Assembly: GCF_018417535.1 (NCBI RefSeq)
Contig: NZ_CP070979.1
Span: 1,240,001 to 1,304,000 of the forward strand
DNA: 64,000 nucleotides
Source: Burkholderia pyrrocinia
Lineage (GTDB): Bacteria; Pseudomonadota; Gammaproteobacteria; Burkholderiales; Burkholderiaceae
Direction: 5' to 3'
Numbering within the stretch: the stretch's first letter is position 1; the number at the start of each line of letters is the position of its first letter. The notes under the pieces were generated by a model. It made no database searches. It was not told the origin of the DNA and saw only the letters and a list, made by a program, of their open reading frames with translations. Positions 9,160 through 17,306 of the stretch are shown here, in pieces. Position numbers and translations under genes: made by a program.

Positions 9160-9959
9160 ACGACACGACCCTCAACCATCGGGAGAACGTCATGACGAAC
9201 GCGGTCGTTCGCGCGGTCGACGTGTGCAAGTCGTACGGCGATTTCCAGGCGCTGCACGGCATCACGCTCGACGTCGCGCAGGGCGAAGTGCTGTGCATCA
9301 TCGGGCCGTCGGGCTCGGGCAAGAGCACGTTCCTGCGCTGCATCAACCAGCTCGAGACGATCAGCGCGGGCGCGCTGTGGGTCAACGGCGAACTGGCCGG
9401 CTACCGGCGCGCGGGAGACCGGCTCCACGAACTGTCGGAGCGCCAGGTCGCGCGTCAGCGGCTGGCGACGAGCATGGTGTTCCAGCGCTTCAACCTGTTC
9501 CCGCACAAGACCGCGCTCGAGAACGTGATCGAGGGCCCCGTGCAGGTGCTCAAGCGCCGCCGCGCGCAAGCGGAGGAGGAGGCGCGCGCGCTGCTCGCGC
9601 GCGTCGGGCTCGCGCACAAATGCGACGCGTTTCCGGTCGAGCTGTCGGGCGGCCAGCAGCAGCGCGTCGCGATCGCGCGGGCGCTCGCGATGCATCCGCA
9701 GTTGATCCTGTTCGACGAGCCGACGTCGGCGCTCGATCCCGAGCTCGTCGGCGAAGTGCTGGCCGTGATGCGCGATCTCGCGAAGAGCGGGATGACGATG
9801 ATCGTCGTCACGCACGAGCTCGGTTTCGCGCGCGAGGTGGCCGATCGCGTCGTGTTCATGGACGGCGGCCGGATCGTCGAGAGCGGGCCGCCCGACCAGG
9901 TGCTGTCCGCGCCGACGCACGCGCGCACGCGCGACTTCATCTCGGCCGTGATTGCGTGA
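9156..9959 (+). CDS. polar amino-acid ABC transporter ATPase
   Basis: 267 residues of the GlnQ/HisP type. Walker [11 protein letters not shown]-loop [12 protein letters not shown], signature [16 protein letters not shown], Walker [15 protein letters not shown] and the switch histidine in [16 protein letters not shown] are intact. The 9156 ATG overlaps the permease stop; an alternative ATG at 9192 has the better ribosome site (GGGAG just upstream) and would remove 12 residues. It energises the permease encoded before it. Confidence 0.93.
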   Translation: MNDTTLNHRENVMTNAVVRAVDVCKSYGDFQALHGITLDVAQGEVLCIIGPSGSGKSTFLRCINQLETISAGALWVNGELAGYRRAGDRLHELSERQVARQRLATSMVFQRFNLFPHKTALENVIEGPVQVLKRRRAQAEEEARALLARVGLAHKCDAFPVELSGGQQQRVAIARALAMHPQLILFDEPTSALDPELVGEVLAVMRDLAKSGMTMIVVTHELGFAREVADRVVFMDGGRIVESGPPDQVLSAPTHARTRDFISAVIA

Positions 9960-10057
9960 ACGGGCCGGGCGCCCCGACCCGCAGCGCCCGATCGATCGAG
10001 CCGTCGACCAGACCGGCGCAGCACCCCATTACTCCACCACGACAAGGCGACACCCCC

Positions 10058-10891
10058 ATGAAAGCATCCGTCCTGACCCGCACGCTGGCCGCCGTCGCAT
10101 TCGGCGCGCTCGCGCTGCATGCCTCCTTCGCGGTCGCCCAGGCCGCGGGCGCGAAGCGCACGCTGAACGTCGCGATCGTGCCGAACTATCCGCCGTTCGA
10201 ATACAAGGACCCGGCGACCGACAAGCTCGCGGGCTTCGACGTCGATCTCGGCGAGGCGCTCGCCGCGAAGATGGGCGCGAAGCTGAACTGGGTCGAGACG
10301 AGCTTCGACCAGATGATGAGTGCGGTCGCGACGCAACGCGTCGACATGATCCTGTCCGGCATGACCGACCTGCCGACGCGCCGCGATGCGGTGACGTTCG
10401 TCGACTACATCGAGACGGGCCCGCAGTTCTACACGCTGAAGACGCGCGCCGGCGAGTTCGCGCAGATGAGCGCGCTGTGCGGCAAGCGCGTCGGGTCGAG
10501 CCGACGCACGTCGTTCCCGGACAACACGACCGCGTGGAGCGCGGAGAACTGCGTGAAGGCCGGCAAGCCGGCGATCGTCGTGGTCGGCACCGACGGCTCG
10601 TCGGATGCGCGCATGCAGTTGCGCCAGAACCGCATCGACGCGGCCGTGCAGGGCGGCGAGACGCTGCCGTACCAGAACGGCCTCGAGCAGAACGCTTACG
10701 CGCCGGTCGGCAAGCCGTTCCTGTCGCAATACACGGGCATCGGCGTCGCGAAGAGCAACACCGCGCTGAGCAGCGCGCTGACGACGGCGCTCAACCAGCT
10801 GATCGCGGACGGCTCGTACCATAAGCTGCTCGCGAAATGGGGGCTGCAGGAGCACGCGGTGGCGAAGGCCATGATCAACGGCACGCACTGA
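10058..10891 (+). CDS. periplasmic amino-acid-type binding protein (SBP family 3)
   Basis: 277 residues with a Sec signal peptide ending near ASFAVAQA. The mature protein starts RTLNVAIVPNYPPFEYKD, typical of family 3 solute-binding proteins, with GFDVDLGEALAAKMG and DMILSGMTDLPTRRDAV. Family members bind amino acids or related zwitterions. It lies 98 nt after the ATPase gene and 7 nt before the deacetylase-like gene, so transport and breakdown genes share one transcript. The ligand is unknown; it should match the lyase and amidase substrates. Confidence 0.92.
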   Translation: MKASVLTRTLAAVAFGALALHASFAVAQAAGAKRTLNVAIVPNYPPFEYKDPATDKLAGFDVDLGEALAAKMGAKLNWVETSFDQMMSAVATQRVDMILSGMTDLPTRRDAVTFVDYIETGPQFYTLKTRAGEFAQMSALCGKRVGSSRRTSFPDNTTAWSAENCVKAGKPAIVVVGTDGSSDARMQLRQNRIDAAVQGGETLPYQNGLEQNAYAPVGKPFLSQYTGIGVAKSNTALSSALTTALNQLIADGSYHKLLAKWGLQEHAVAKAMINGTH

Positions 10892-10898
10892 GCACGCG

Positions 10899-11816
10899 AT
10901 GACGGAGCTGGCTCCCCGCTGGCCGGACGCGACGCGCGCGTGCGTCGCGCTCGCGTTCGATCTCGACGGCCCGACCGGTGACGCGATGCTGAACGGGTCG
11001 ATCTGGCGCAACCCCGCGTATTTCACGCTCGGCAGCTACGGGCCGTGGCGCGCGCTCGGCCGGTTGCTCGACCTGCTCGCGGCGTTCGACCTGCCCGCGA
11101 CGTTCTTCGTGCCCGCGTGGGTCGCGCGGACGTGGCCCGCACAATGCGCGGCGATCGTCGAGCGCGGCCACGAGATCGGCTACCACGGCTACCGGCACGA
11201 AGCGTTCTGGACGCTCGAGCCCGAGCGGCAACGCGAGATCATGGCGCAGTCGGCCGAGATCCTCGCACGTACGCTCGGTGTGCGGCCGGTCGGGTTCCGC
11301 ACGCCGTCCGGCGACTGGAGCGCGGCGACGGTGGCCGTGCTGCGCGAAGCCGGCGTGCGCTATTCGAGCTCGATGCGCGGCGACGACCGGCCGTACCTGC
11401 TGCACGGCGACGACGGCGAGCCGCCGCTCGTCGAGATTCCCGGCCGCTGGGAGACCGACGACTATGCGTCGCTCGCGTATCACCGCAACCCCGATTATCC
11501 GGCCGGGCTCGACCGGATCGCCGGCTACGGCGCGACGCTCGACAACTGGACGCGCGAATTCGACGGCGTGTACCGGGAAGGGCTGTGCCTGACGACGCTG
11601 CTGCATCCGAAGGTCTGCGGCAAGCCCGGCCGCATCGCATTGCTCGAGGCGTGGCTCGGGCACATGCGCGCGCAGGACGGCGTATGGTTCGCGCGCTGCC
11701 GCGAAGTGGCCGACTGGTGGCTTGCGCAGCACGCGCGAGACGCGCAACCGACGCAACCGACGCAACCGACGCAACCGACGCAACCGACGCAACCGACGCA
11801 ACGGAGCGGCCTGTGA
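10899..11816 (+). CDS. polysaccharide-deacetylase (NodB) family hydrolase with intact metal site
   Basis: 305 residues of NodB fold. Motif 1 is FDLDG (Asp21, Asp23), motif 2 is HGYRH (His96, His100), motif 3 includes GFRTPSGDW and the end has LLHPKVCGK. Thus the Asp-His-His metal site appears complete. No signal peptide is seen, which argues for a cytoplasmic small-amide hydrolase rather than a cell-wall deacetylase; members of this fold include allantoinase-like and cyclic-amide hydrolases. The C-terminus is a (QPT)6 tail encoded by 9-bp repeats. Its stop overlaps the GTG start of its paralogue. Confidence 0.82.
   Translation: MTELAPRWPDATRACVALAFDLDGPTGDAMLNGSIWRNPAYFTLGSYGPWRALGRLLDLLAAFDLPATFFVPAWVARTWPAQCAAIVERGHEIGYHGYRHEAFWTLEPERQREIMAQSAEILARTLGVRPVGFRTPSGDWSAATVAVLREAGVRYSSSMRGDDRPYLLHGDDGEPPLVEIPGRWETDDYASLAYHRNPDYPAGLDRIAGYGATLDNWTREFDGVYREGLCLTTLLHPKVCGKPGRIALLEAWLGHMRAQDGVWFARCREVADWWLAQHARDAQPTQPTQPTQPTQPTQPTQRSGL
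11745..11803 (+). repeat. 9-bp tandem repeat in deacetylase tail
   Basis: Six complete copies of CAACCGACG (11745-11798) plus a partial one, encoding Gln-Pro-Thr repeats at the end of the deacetylase. The unit is a multiple of three, so copy-number change would lengthen or shorten the tail without a frameshift. Confidence 0.9.
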
Positions 11817-12721
11817 CGACACTCCCTTCATGGCCGGGCGGCGCGCGATGCGCGGTCGCGATCACGGTCGACTTCAACGACATTCACGGTATCCAGACAC
11901 GAGAGCCGCGCATCGTCGGCCGCGAGAAATCGCTGTCGGTCTGGCGTTACGGCGCGACGCGCGGCGTCGACCGGCTGCTCGCGGCATGCGACGAATTCAG
12001 CGTGCCGACGAGCTGGTTCGTCCCGGGCATCGTTGCCGAAACGCATGCGCAAACGGTGCGCGCGATCGCCTCGGCCGGTCACGAGCTCGGCGTGAGCGGC
12101 TATCGCTGCGAGGATTTCGACGCGCTGCCGCTCGTCGCGCAGGTCGACGCGTGCCGCGCCGGGCGGGCGGTGCTCGCCGACACGATCGGACGCGACGTGC
12201 AAGGCTTTCGCTCGTTCACCGGCAACTGGGCCGACGGTTTTGCGGATTTCCTCGTTGCGGAAGGCTTCACGTGGTCGTCGTCGTGGCGCGGCGACGATCT
12301 GCCGTACGTGCATCCGCGCGGCGACGGTGGCGCGGACGGCGCGCGGCTCGTCGAGCTGCCGCTTCACTACGAACTCGAGGACGAGCCGTATTTCGAGTTC
12401 AACCTGTCGCCGGCCGTGCCGGCGGGTCAGCCGCGCATCGCGGCGTACCGCGACGTGCTCGACAACTGGCGGCGCGACGTCGACGGGTTTCGGCGTTTCG
12501 GGCTGTGCTGCGTGATGCGGCTGCATCCCGAGATCATCGGCACGGCAGGGCGGATCGACTTGCTGCGCGCGTTGCTCGCGCATCTGCGCGACGCGGGCGA
12601 CGTCTGGTTCGCGACGGGGCGTGATATCGCGCGCTGGTGGCGTGCACAGGCGCCCGTCAACGCTCCGGGACATCCGGTCGACGTGTTCGCGCACTGCGTG
12701 GCGGAGGAGTCGGCACGATGA
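11813..12721 (+). CDS. NodB-fold paralogue lacking the HxxxH metal motif
   Basis: 302 residues, GTG start overlapping the previous stop (GTGA); no better start exists nearby. It aligns over its whole length with the preceding protein: VDFND for FDLDG, SGYRCED for HGYRHEA, GFRSFTGNW for GFRTPSGDW, RLHPEIIGTAGRI for LLHPKVCGKPGRI. The two metal histidines are replaced by Ser95 and Cys99, and the motif 3 proline by Phe. It is probably catalytically inactive or uses another chemistry, and may pair with its active neighbour. Its stop overlaps the MmgE/PrpD gene by 4 nt. Confidence 0.8.
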   Translation: MTTLPSWPGGARCAVAITVDFNDIHGIQTREPRIVGREKSLSVWRYGATRGVDRLLAACDEFSVPTSWFVPGIVAETHAQTVRAIASAGHELGVSGYRCEDFDALPLVAQVDACRAGRAVLADTIGRDVQGFRSFTGNWADGFADFLVAEGFTWSSSWRGDDLPYVHPRGDGGADGARLVELPLHYELEDEPYFEFNLSPAVPAGQPRIAAYRDVLDNWRRDVDGFRRFGLCCVMRLHPEIIGTAGRIDLLRALLAHLRDAGDVWFATGRDIARWWRAQAPVNAPGHPVDVFAHCVAEESAR

Positions 12722-14112
12722 CGATGAAAATCGAAACGCGCGCCACGCGGCTCGCGGCGTTCGTCGCGCAGACGGCCGCCGATGCATTGCCCGACGACGT
12801 CGTCGCGAAGGCCAAGCGTCATGTGCTCGACACGTTCGGAGCCGCGCTGGCGGGCGCGTCGGCCGTCGAGACGCGCAGTGCCCGTGCGCTGATCGGCGCC
12901 GTCGCGCATGGCGGCGCGTCGTTATGGGGCACGCGACGGACCGCGGGTGCGCGCGACGCGGCGTTCGTCAACGGGATTGCCGCGCACGCGCTCGAGCTCG
13001 ACGATTCCGGCGGCTGCGATCATTCGGGTGCAGTCGTGCTGCCGGCCGTGCTCGCCGCGCTGTCGTGCGCCGGGCGCCCGGTGACGGGCCGCGAATGCGT
13101 GGCGGCGATCGTGCTCGGCTACGACGTCGGCCGTCGCGTGCTCGAAGCGGCGGGCGGCTACGCGGTTCACAACGGCGCGGGCTGGCATTCGACGCTCAGT
13201 TGCGGCGTGTTCGGTGCGGCGGCCGCGAGCGCGCGCGTGCTCGGGCTCGACGCCGCGCGCACGCGCGACGCGCTTGGCCATGCGGCGAGCTTCGCGGGCG
13301 GCCTGTGGGGTTTCATCCACGACGGATCGCAGACGAAGCGGCTGCACGCCGGGCGTGCGGCGGAGGGCGGCGTGCTCGCGGCGCTGCTCGCGCGCGAAGG
13401 CATGAGCGGCCCCGCGCACGTGTTCGACGACGTGTGGGGCGGCTTCTTCAACACGTTCGCCGCGCAATCGCATGCGCCCGACGCATTGACCGACGGCCTC
13501 GGCGCGCACTGGAAGCTGATGCGCTGCTCGATCAAGCCGCACGCATCGTGCCGCAGCGCGCATGCGGCCGTCGACGCGGCGCTGCAGCTCGCGGCCGGCC
13601 GCACCGTCGAGGCCGGCGAGATCGAGCGGGTGGTCGTGCGCGCGAGCGCGTTCGTGGCCCGCATGTGCGGCGGTCGCGACCTGTCGACGCTGTCGTCCGC
13701 GCAGATGAGCCTGCCGTACGCGGTGGCGGCGGCGCTGGCATTCGGCGACACGGGGATCGGCGTGTATCGCGCGGGCCGGCGCACCGATCCCCGCGTGACC
13801 GCGCTGCTCGCGCGCATCGCGGTCGACGTCGATCCGGCGCTCGGCGATCTCGACGAGCCGACGGTGATCCTGCATCGCACGGACGGCGGGCGGGAATCGC
13901 GCCACGTGCCGATCGCGCTCGGCGATCCGCGCAATCCGCTGTCGGACGCGGCGCTGTTGGCGAAATATCGTGCGTTGGCGGGCATGGCGCTCGACAGTGC
14001 GCAGGTCGATGCGCTGAGCGACGTGTGCCTGTCGCTGGACCGGCAGGCGGACGCGCGCGTGATGAATGACCGGCTCGCGGGCGATGCGGACGTCGCGCAG
14101 GCGATGGTCTGA
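12718..14112 (+). CDS. MmgE/PrpD family protein
   Basis: 464 residues. The N-terminal helical domain has HVLDTFGAALAGASAVETR and NGIAAHALELDDSGGCDHSG, the classic MmgE/PrpD signature (2-methylcitrate dehydratase fold, also in cis-aconitate decarboxylase and iminodisuccinate epimerase). KLMRCSIKPHASCRSAHAAVDA is the second conserved block. The 12718 ATG overlaps the upstream stop. Known members dehydrate, decarboxylate or epimerise substituted succinates. Iminodisuccinate epimerase belongs to this family and acts beside a lyase, which fits a lyase-containing operon. Last gene of the operon. Confidence 0.85.
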   Translation: MTMKIETRATRLAAFVAQTAADALPDDVVAKAKRHVLDTFGAALAGASAVETRSARALIGAVAHGGASLWGTRRTAGARDAAFVNGIAAHALELDDSGGCDHSGAVVLPAVLAALSCAGRPVTGRECVAAIVLGYDVGRRVLEAAGGYAVHNGAGWHSTLSCGVFGAAAASARVLGLDAARTRDALGHAASFAGGLWGFIHDGSQTKRLHAGRAAEGGVLAALLAREGMSGPAHVFDDVWGGFFNTFAAQSHAPDALTDGLGAHWKLMRCSIKPHASCRSAHAAVDAALQLAAGRTVEAGEIERVVVRASAFVARMCGGRDLSTLSSAQMSLPYAVAAALAFGDTGIGVYRAGRRTDPRVTALLARIAVDVDPALGDLDEPTVILHRTDGGRESRHVPIALGDPRNPLSDAALLAKYRALAGMALDSAQVDALSDVCLSLDRQADARVMNDRLAGDADVAQAMV

Positions 14113-14531
14113 ATGTCGTCGTCGTGTCGAAACGGTATGGGCTTACCCGTCCGGGAGCGGCGATGAACGCGTCGCATCCGAAGCCGTGAGCGCGGGACGG
14201 ACCTTCCGCAGAGTTGGCCGCCCAGGCACGACGGTCATCGCGCCGCTGTCGGTATGAACGGCGAACGCATATAAAACGTCCGGAAGCGACGAAACAAGTG
14301 CGCTATACATCTTTCTCGCCGCATCGGCCATTTTCCGGGGAAGTCAGGAAAAACGCTCATGCTGCGTCAGGACTCGGATGTCTACTCATGTTTCTGGTCG
14401 CGGATCGCTCGAAGCACGATCTTGCTTCGAGAAATCGCTCGCCAAGATTCAGCGATTGCTCGCGAGCAAGAGCATCGTGCCACCGCCCCGCGAAAGAACC
14501 CGGGTTTTGCGAGGCGACACTGTGCCGGCGT
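14113..14531. other. gene-poor stretch after catabolic operon
   Basis: 419 nt without a recognisable gene. Short open frames exist on the plus strand but show no family resemblance, and one of them runs into the antisense of the DUF2384 gene. Confidence 0.4.
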
Positions 14532-14813
14532 CTAACTGGGGAACCTCATCAGGGCCGTGCGGAGTCGTTTCGTCAGCGCTGGGTCGCAAATGCATTCGAC
14601 TGGTGTGAGATGGTCCAATGCCGGCACTTTCTGGTGAATCCACTCGCCGTAGCCGGCGCCGACCACTTCGTAGATCACGGTCGCCAGTTCGACATCGCCA
14701 TTGAGCGATTGCGCGAGATCCTGAACAGCCTGTTTGGACTTTGATTGGCCGAACACGTCGACAAACCGATGCCAACTCGTGTCGCCGGGATAATACTGTT
14801 CAAGTTCGTGCAT
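14532..14813 (-). CDS. orphan DUF2384 (MbcA/ParS/Xre antitoxin C-terminal) protein
   Basis: 93 residues starting MHELEQYYPGDTSWHRF; an upstream ATG at 14828 would add five. The C-terminal part, GEWIHQKVPALDHLTPVE, then DPALTKRLRTALMRFP, matches the DUF2384 pattern W-x(5)-P-A-L-x(3)-TP-x-E followed by a helix ending in L-x-R. In RES-Xre systems this domain blocks the toxin. No RES-domain or other toxin gene is adjacent and no helix-turn-helix is visible, so it is an orphan or does something else. Recognition is from motif only. Confidence 0.6.
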   Translation of the reverse strand: MHELEQYYPGDTSWHRFVDVFGQSKSKQAVQDLAQSLNGDVELATVIYEVVGAGYGEWIHQKVPALDHLTPVECICDPALTKRLRTALMRFPS

Positions 14814-15112
14814 ATCGCCATCCTGCAAACGAAATCAGAAGGTAAGCGTGTACAGGAGCGAAGGCGGTTGCGGATGCATTCGCGGCGGGTTTGCGTACGT
14901 CCCTTCCCGCATATCGGCAACGAAATCGCTCCGTGGTTGTTGCGGCCCTGACCGCTTGCTGGCCCCGCCTCGGACTCACACCGTCAGGCACGCGCCCGGA
15001 CGAGAAGCGCGGCTATCGATGGTAAAGACAAAATTCCTGACGTTGCCATGCGCATGGCAGCGTTCTGCGTCTCCCGGATGCCGCTCATGTCAAACGCGCG
15101 TTACGGCGTGTC

Positions 15113-15155
15113 GTTACGTAACGTGCGCGAACGTTGCAGTTGCGCAAACGTTGCA
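15113..15155. promoter_or_regulatory. candidate enhancer sites upstream of sigma-54 promoter
   Basis: A perfect palindrome GTTACGTAAC (15113-15122) is followed by two direct repeats of 15 bp, TGCGCGAACGTTGCA (15124-15138) and TGCGCAAACGTTGCA (15141-15155), one mismatch, 17 bp apart. They lie roughly 100-140 bp before the GG element of the sigma-54 promoter, where an enhancer-binding protein would bind. Confidence 0.5.
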
Positions 15156-15251
15156 CAGGATTATCCCGATTTATTCATACCTTTCGATTTCCGAACATAG
15201 GTCATTGGTTTATTGGGAGTTTTCTGCGCCGCAGCAAGAGAATGCGGCTTG

Positions 15252-15269
15252 TTGGCATGGATCGTGCAT
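15252..15269 (+). promoter_or_regulatory. sigma-54 (RpoN) promoter candidate
   Basis: TTGGCATGGATCGTGCAT has GG and GC separated by exactly 10 nt and matches the -24/-12 consensus TGGCAC-N5-TTGC at all but two positions. Transcription would start near 15279 and give a 650-nt leader before the first polysaccharide gene. RpoN control has been reported for the Bep biofilm polysaccharide cluster of B. cenocepacia, which this locus resembles. Confidence 0.6.
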
Positions 15270-15927
15270 TAAATGCCATGTGCCGAAGTAGTTAATAACC
15301 ATAACGTTAGACCAATCATGAATCGTATCCACATTCCGATATCCGGACGCGACGCGGGGGCGAAGCGGTCGATTCCGGACCTTCAATCGATAAATCGCGT
15401 CCATTCGCCAATCCATTCGGGATGGCTCGGGCGCGGCATTTCCGTTGCCATGCCGAACCGTGTTGACACGTCCTTGCGGCGGCCATGCATCGGCGCGGGG
15501 GCGTGCGCCTAAGCAACCCGCAGTTCGTCCGTCGTCCGGAATCCTGGCGTGAATTGAACCGTCCGTTCGATAAAGGCGCGTTCGATTTCATATAGGAATG
15601 CGAATTTATAGATAAATTCATCGATCGGTTAATGACGTCCGGGATGAATGTTTTCGATGCATCGGGATACCGAGGGCGGAGCATGTCCGCCGTCAGTCGG
15701 GAAATGTCCGTCGGCGCGGTGATCGGCGCGAAGCACGGACGGTCGGGTGGGGCCCGGGGGTGATCGCGTGCGGGAAGATCGGATGTTGAGGAGTACATGA
15801 AATGAGCACACTCGAGTGCGTCGACAAGTTGCGCCGTGCCGGAGACGACATCGTGCGCTTCGATGATGCATACGGGCGCGTTTGACGGCAAATACGGGCG
15901 CCATCGTGCGCCGCCTGGAGAAGAATC

Positions 15928-17298
15928 ATGTTCGGATTTCAGTCGATCATTGCGCGCCTGCTCGATGCACTCGTTGTGGTTCTGGGGGCGGCTGCCGCGT
16001 CGCATGTGCGGTTCGATGACGATTCGCTCGGCCGACCGGATGCGATGGTCGTCCCGTTTGTCGCGATGCTGACGCTCGCCGTCTTTCCGGCATTTCAGGT
16101 GTATCAGTCATGGCGCGGGCGCTCGTGGATCGCAATGATCAGCCGCATCTGTGCTGCATGGGTCGCCGTGCAGGCATGCAACCTCGTGCTGCTGTTCGCG
16201 ATGCATCGCGTCGATCAGGTGTCGCGGCTGTGGTTCGTCTACTGGACGGCAATCGCGGGATGCGGATTCGTCGTCGTCCGCCTGGCTGCCTATACGATGC
16301 TCGCGCGCGTCAGGCATGCGGGCCTGAATCTCCGCAAGGTGGCGATCGTCGGACACGGCGCGCATGCCGTGCGTGTGATCGAAACGCTTGCGTTGTCCCC
16401 GGCAAGCGGGTTTCGCCCCGTCTTGTTCCACGATCCCGCGGGATCGTCCAACGGCATCATCCCGGCAATCGCGGATTTCACCAGGTTCGCCGCGGCGGTG
16501 CGTGCCGAAGCCGCGACGGAAATCTGGCTCGCGTTGCCGATCTCCGAGGAACGGACGATCCGGCGCGTGCTGAAGACGTTCGGCGACGATCTGATCAATA
16601 TCCGCTTCATGCCGGACATGTGCAGCATCGCGTTGCTCGGCGGAACGATGATGGATCTCGTCGGCATGCCGGCGATCAACCTTGTTGCATCGCCGATGTC
16701 GCATCGCGCATTGATGCAGAAAGCGCTGTTCGACCGGGTATTCGCGGCAGCGGCGCTCGTCGCGTTGACGCCGCTGCTCGCCATGATCGCGCTGGCGGTC
16801 AAGCTGTCGTCCCCGGGCCCGGTGCTGTTTACGCAGTACCGGAAAGGTGCCGATGGCCGGGTGTTCAGGATCTACAAGTTCCGCACGATGCGCGTGCACG
16901 CCGAACAGGCCGGCATCGTGCGCCAGGCAACCCGCGGCGACGCGCGCATCACGCGCATCGGCGCGTTCCTGCGTCGCACCAGCCTCGACGAGTTGCCGCA
17001 GTTCTTCAACGTGCTGCGCGGCGACATGTCGGTCGTCGGGCCGCGACCGCACGCCATCGAGCACGACGATCTGTACCGGCCGCTCGTCGAGGGATACATC
17101 CATCGTTACCGGATCAAGCCGGGCATCACCGGATGGGCGCAGGTCAACGGCTATCGCGGCGAGACGGATCACCTCGACAAGATGGTCGGCCGTGTCCAGC
17201 ACGATCTCTATTACCTGCGCAACTGGTCCTTCGGGCTCGACATGAAGATTGTCGCCGCCACGGTGCTGAAGGGCTTCGTCCATCCGAACGCGTACTGA
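15928..17298 (+). CDS. undecaprenyl-phosphate sugar-phosphate transferase (initiating enzyme)
   Basis: 456 residues. The N-terminal half has four to five membrane helices and a CoA-binding-like domain (VAIVGHGAHAVRVIETL). The C-terminal bacterial sugar transferase domain is complete: FRIYKFRTMRV, TSLDELPQFFNVLRGDMS, VGPRPHAIEHD, and KPGITGWAQVNGYRGE. It is of WcaJ/BceB type, adding the first sugar-1-phosphate (often glucose) to the lipid carrier. A good ribosome site (GGAGAA) precedes the ATG. First gene of the exopolysaccharide operon. Confidence 0.92.
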   Translation: MFGFQSIIARLLDALVVVLGAAAASHVRFDDDSLGRPDAMVVPFVAMLTLAVFPAFQVYQSWRGRSWIAMISRICAAWVAVQACNLVLLFAMHRVDQVSRLWFVYWTAIAGCGFVVVRLAAYTMLARVRHAGLNLRKVAIVGHGAHAVRVIETLALSPASGFRPVLFHDPAGSSNGIIPAIADFTRFAAAVRAEAATEIWLALPISEERTIRRVLKTFGDDLINIRFMPDMCSIALLGGTMMDLVGMPAINLVASPMSHRALMQKALFDRVFAAAALVALTPLLAMIALAVKLSSPGPVLFTQYRKGADGRVFRIYKFRTMRVHAEQAGIVRQATRGDARITRIGAFLRRTSLDELPQFFNVLRGDMSVVGPRPHAIEHDDLYRPLVEGYIHRYRIKPGITGWAQVNGYRGETDHLDKMVGRVQHDLYYLRNWSFGLDMKIVAATVLKGFVHPNAY

Positions 17299-17306
17299 GC
17301 CCGGCC

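Larger units (their letters stand above)
14829..15927. other. 1.1-kb regulatory region upstream of the exopolysaccharide operon
   Basis: No supported gene on either strand. It is less GC-rich than the surroundings in the 15100-15300 part. It holds repeats at 15113-15155, a sigma-54 promoter candidate at 15252-15269 and then about 650 nt of apparent untranslated leader. A small frame at 15318-15512 (MNRIHIPISGRDAG) has no ribosome site. Confidence 0.5.

Noticed and set aside
14378..14608. A 76-codon frame on the plus strand
   Set aside because: It overlaps the antisense of the DUF2384 gene, has no ribosome site and no resemblance to any family.
15318..15512. A 64-codon frame in the polysaccharide leader
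   Set aside because: There is no ribosome site, and the residues look random (many Arg, Ser, Pro); kept only as a remark for the leader.
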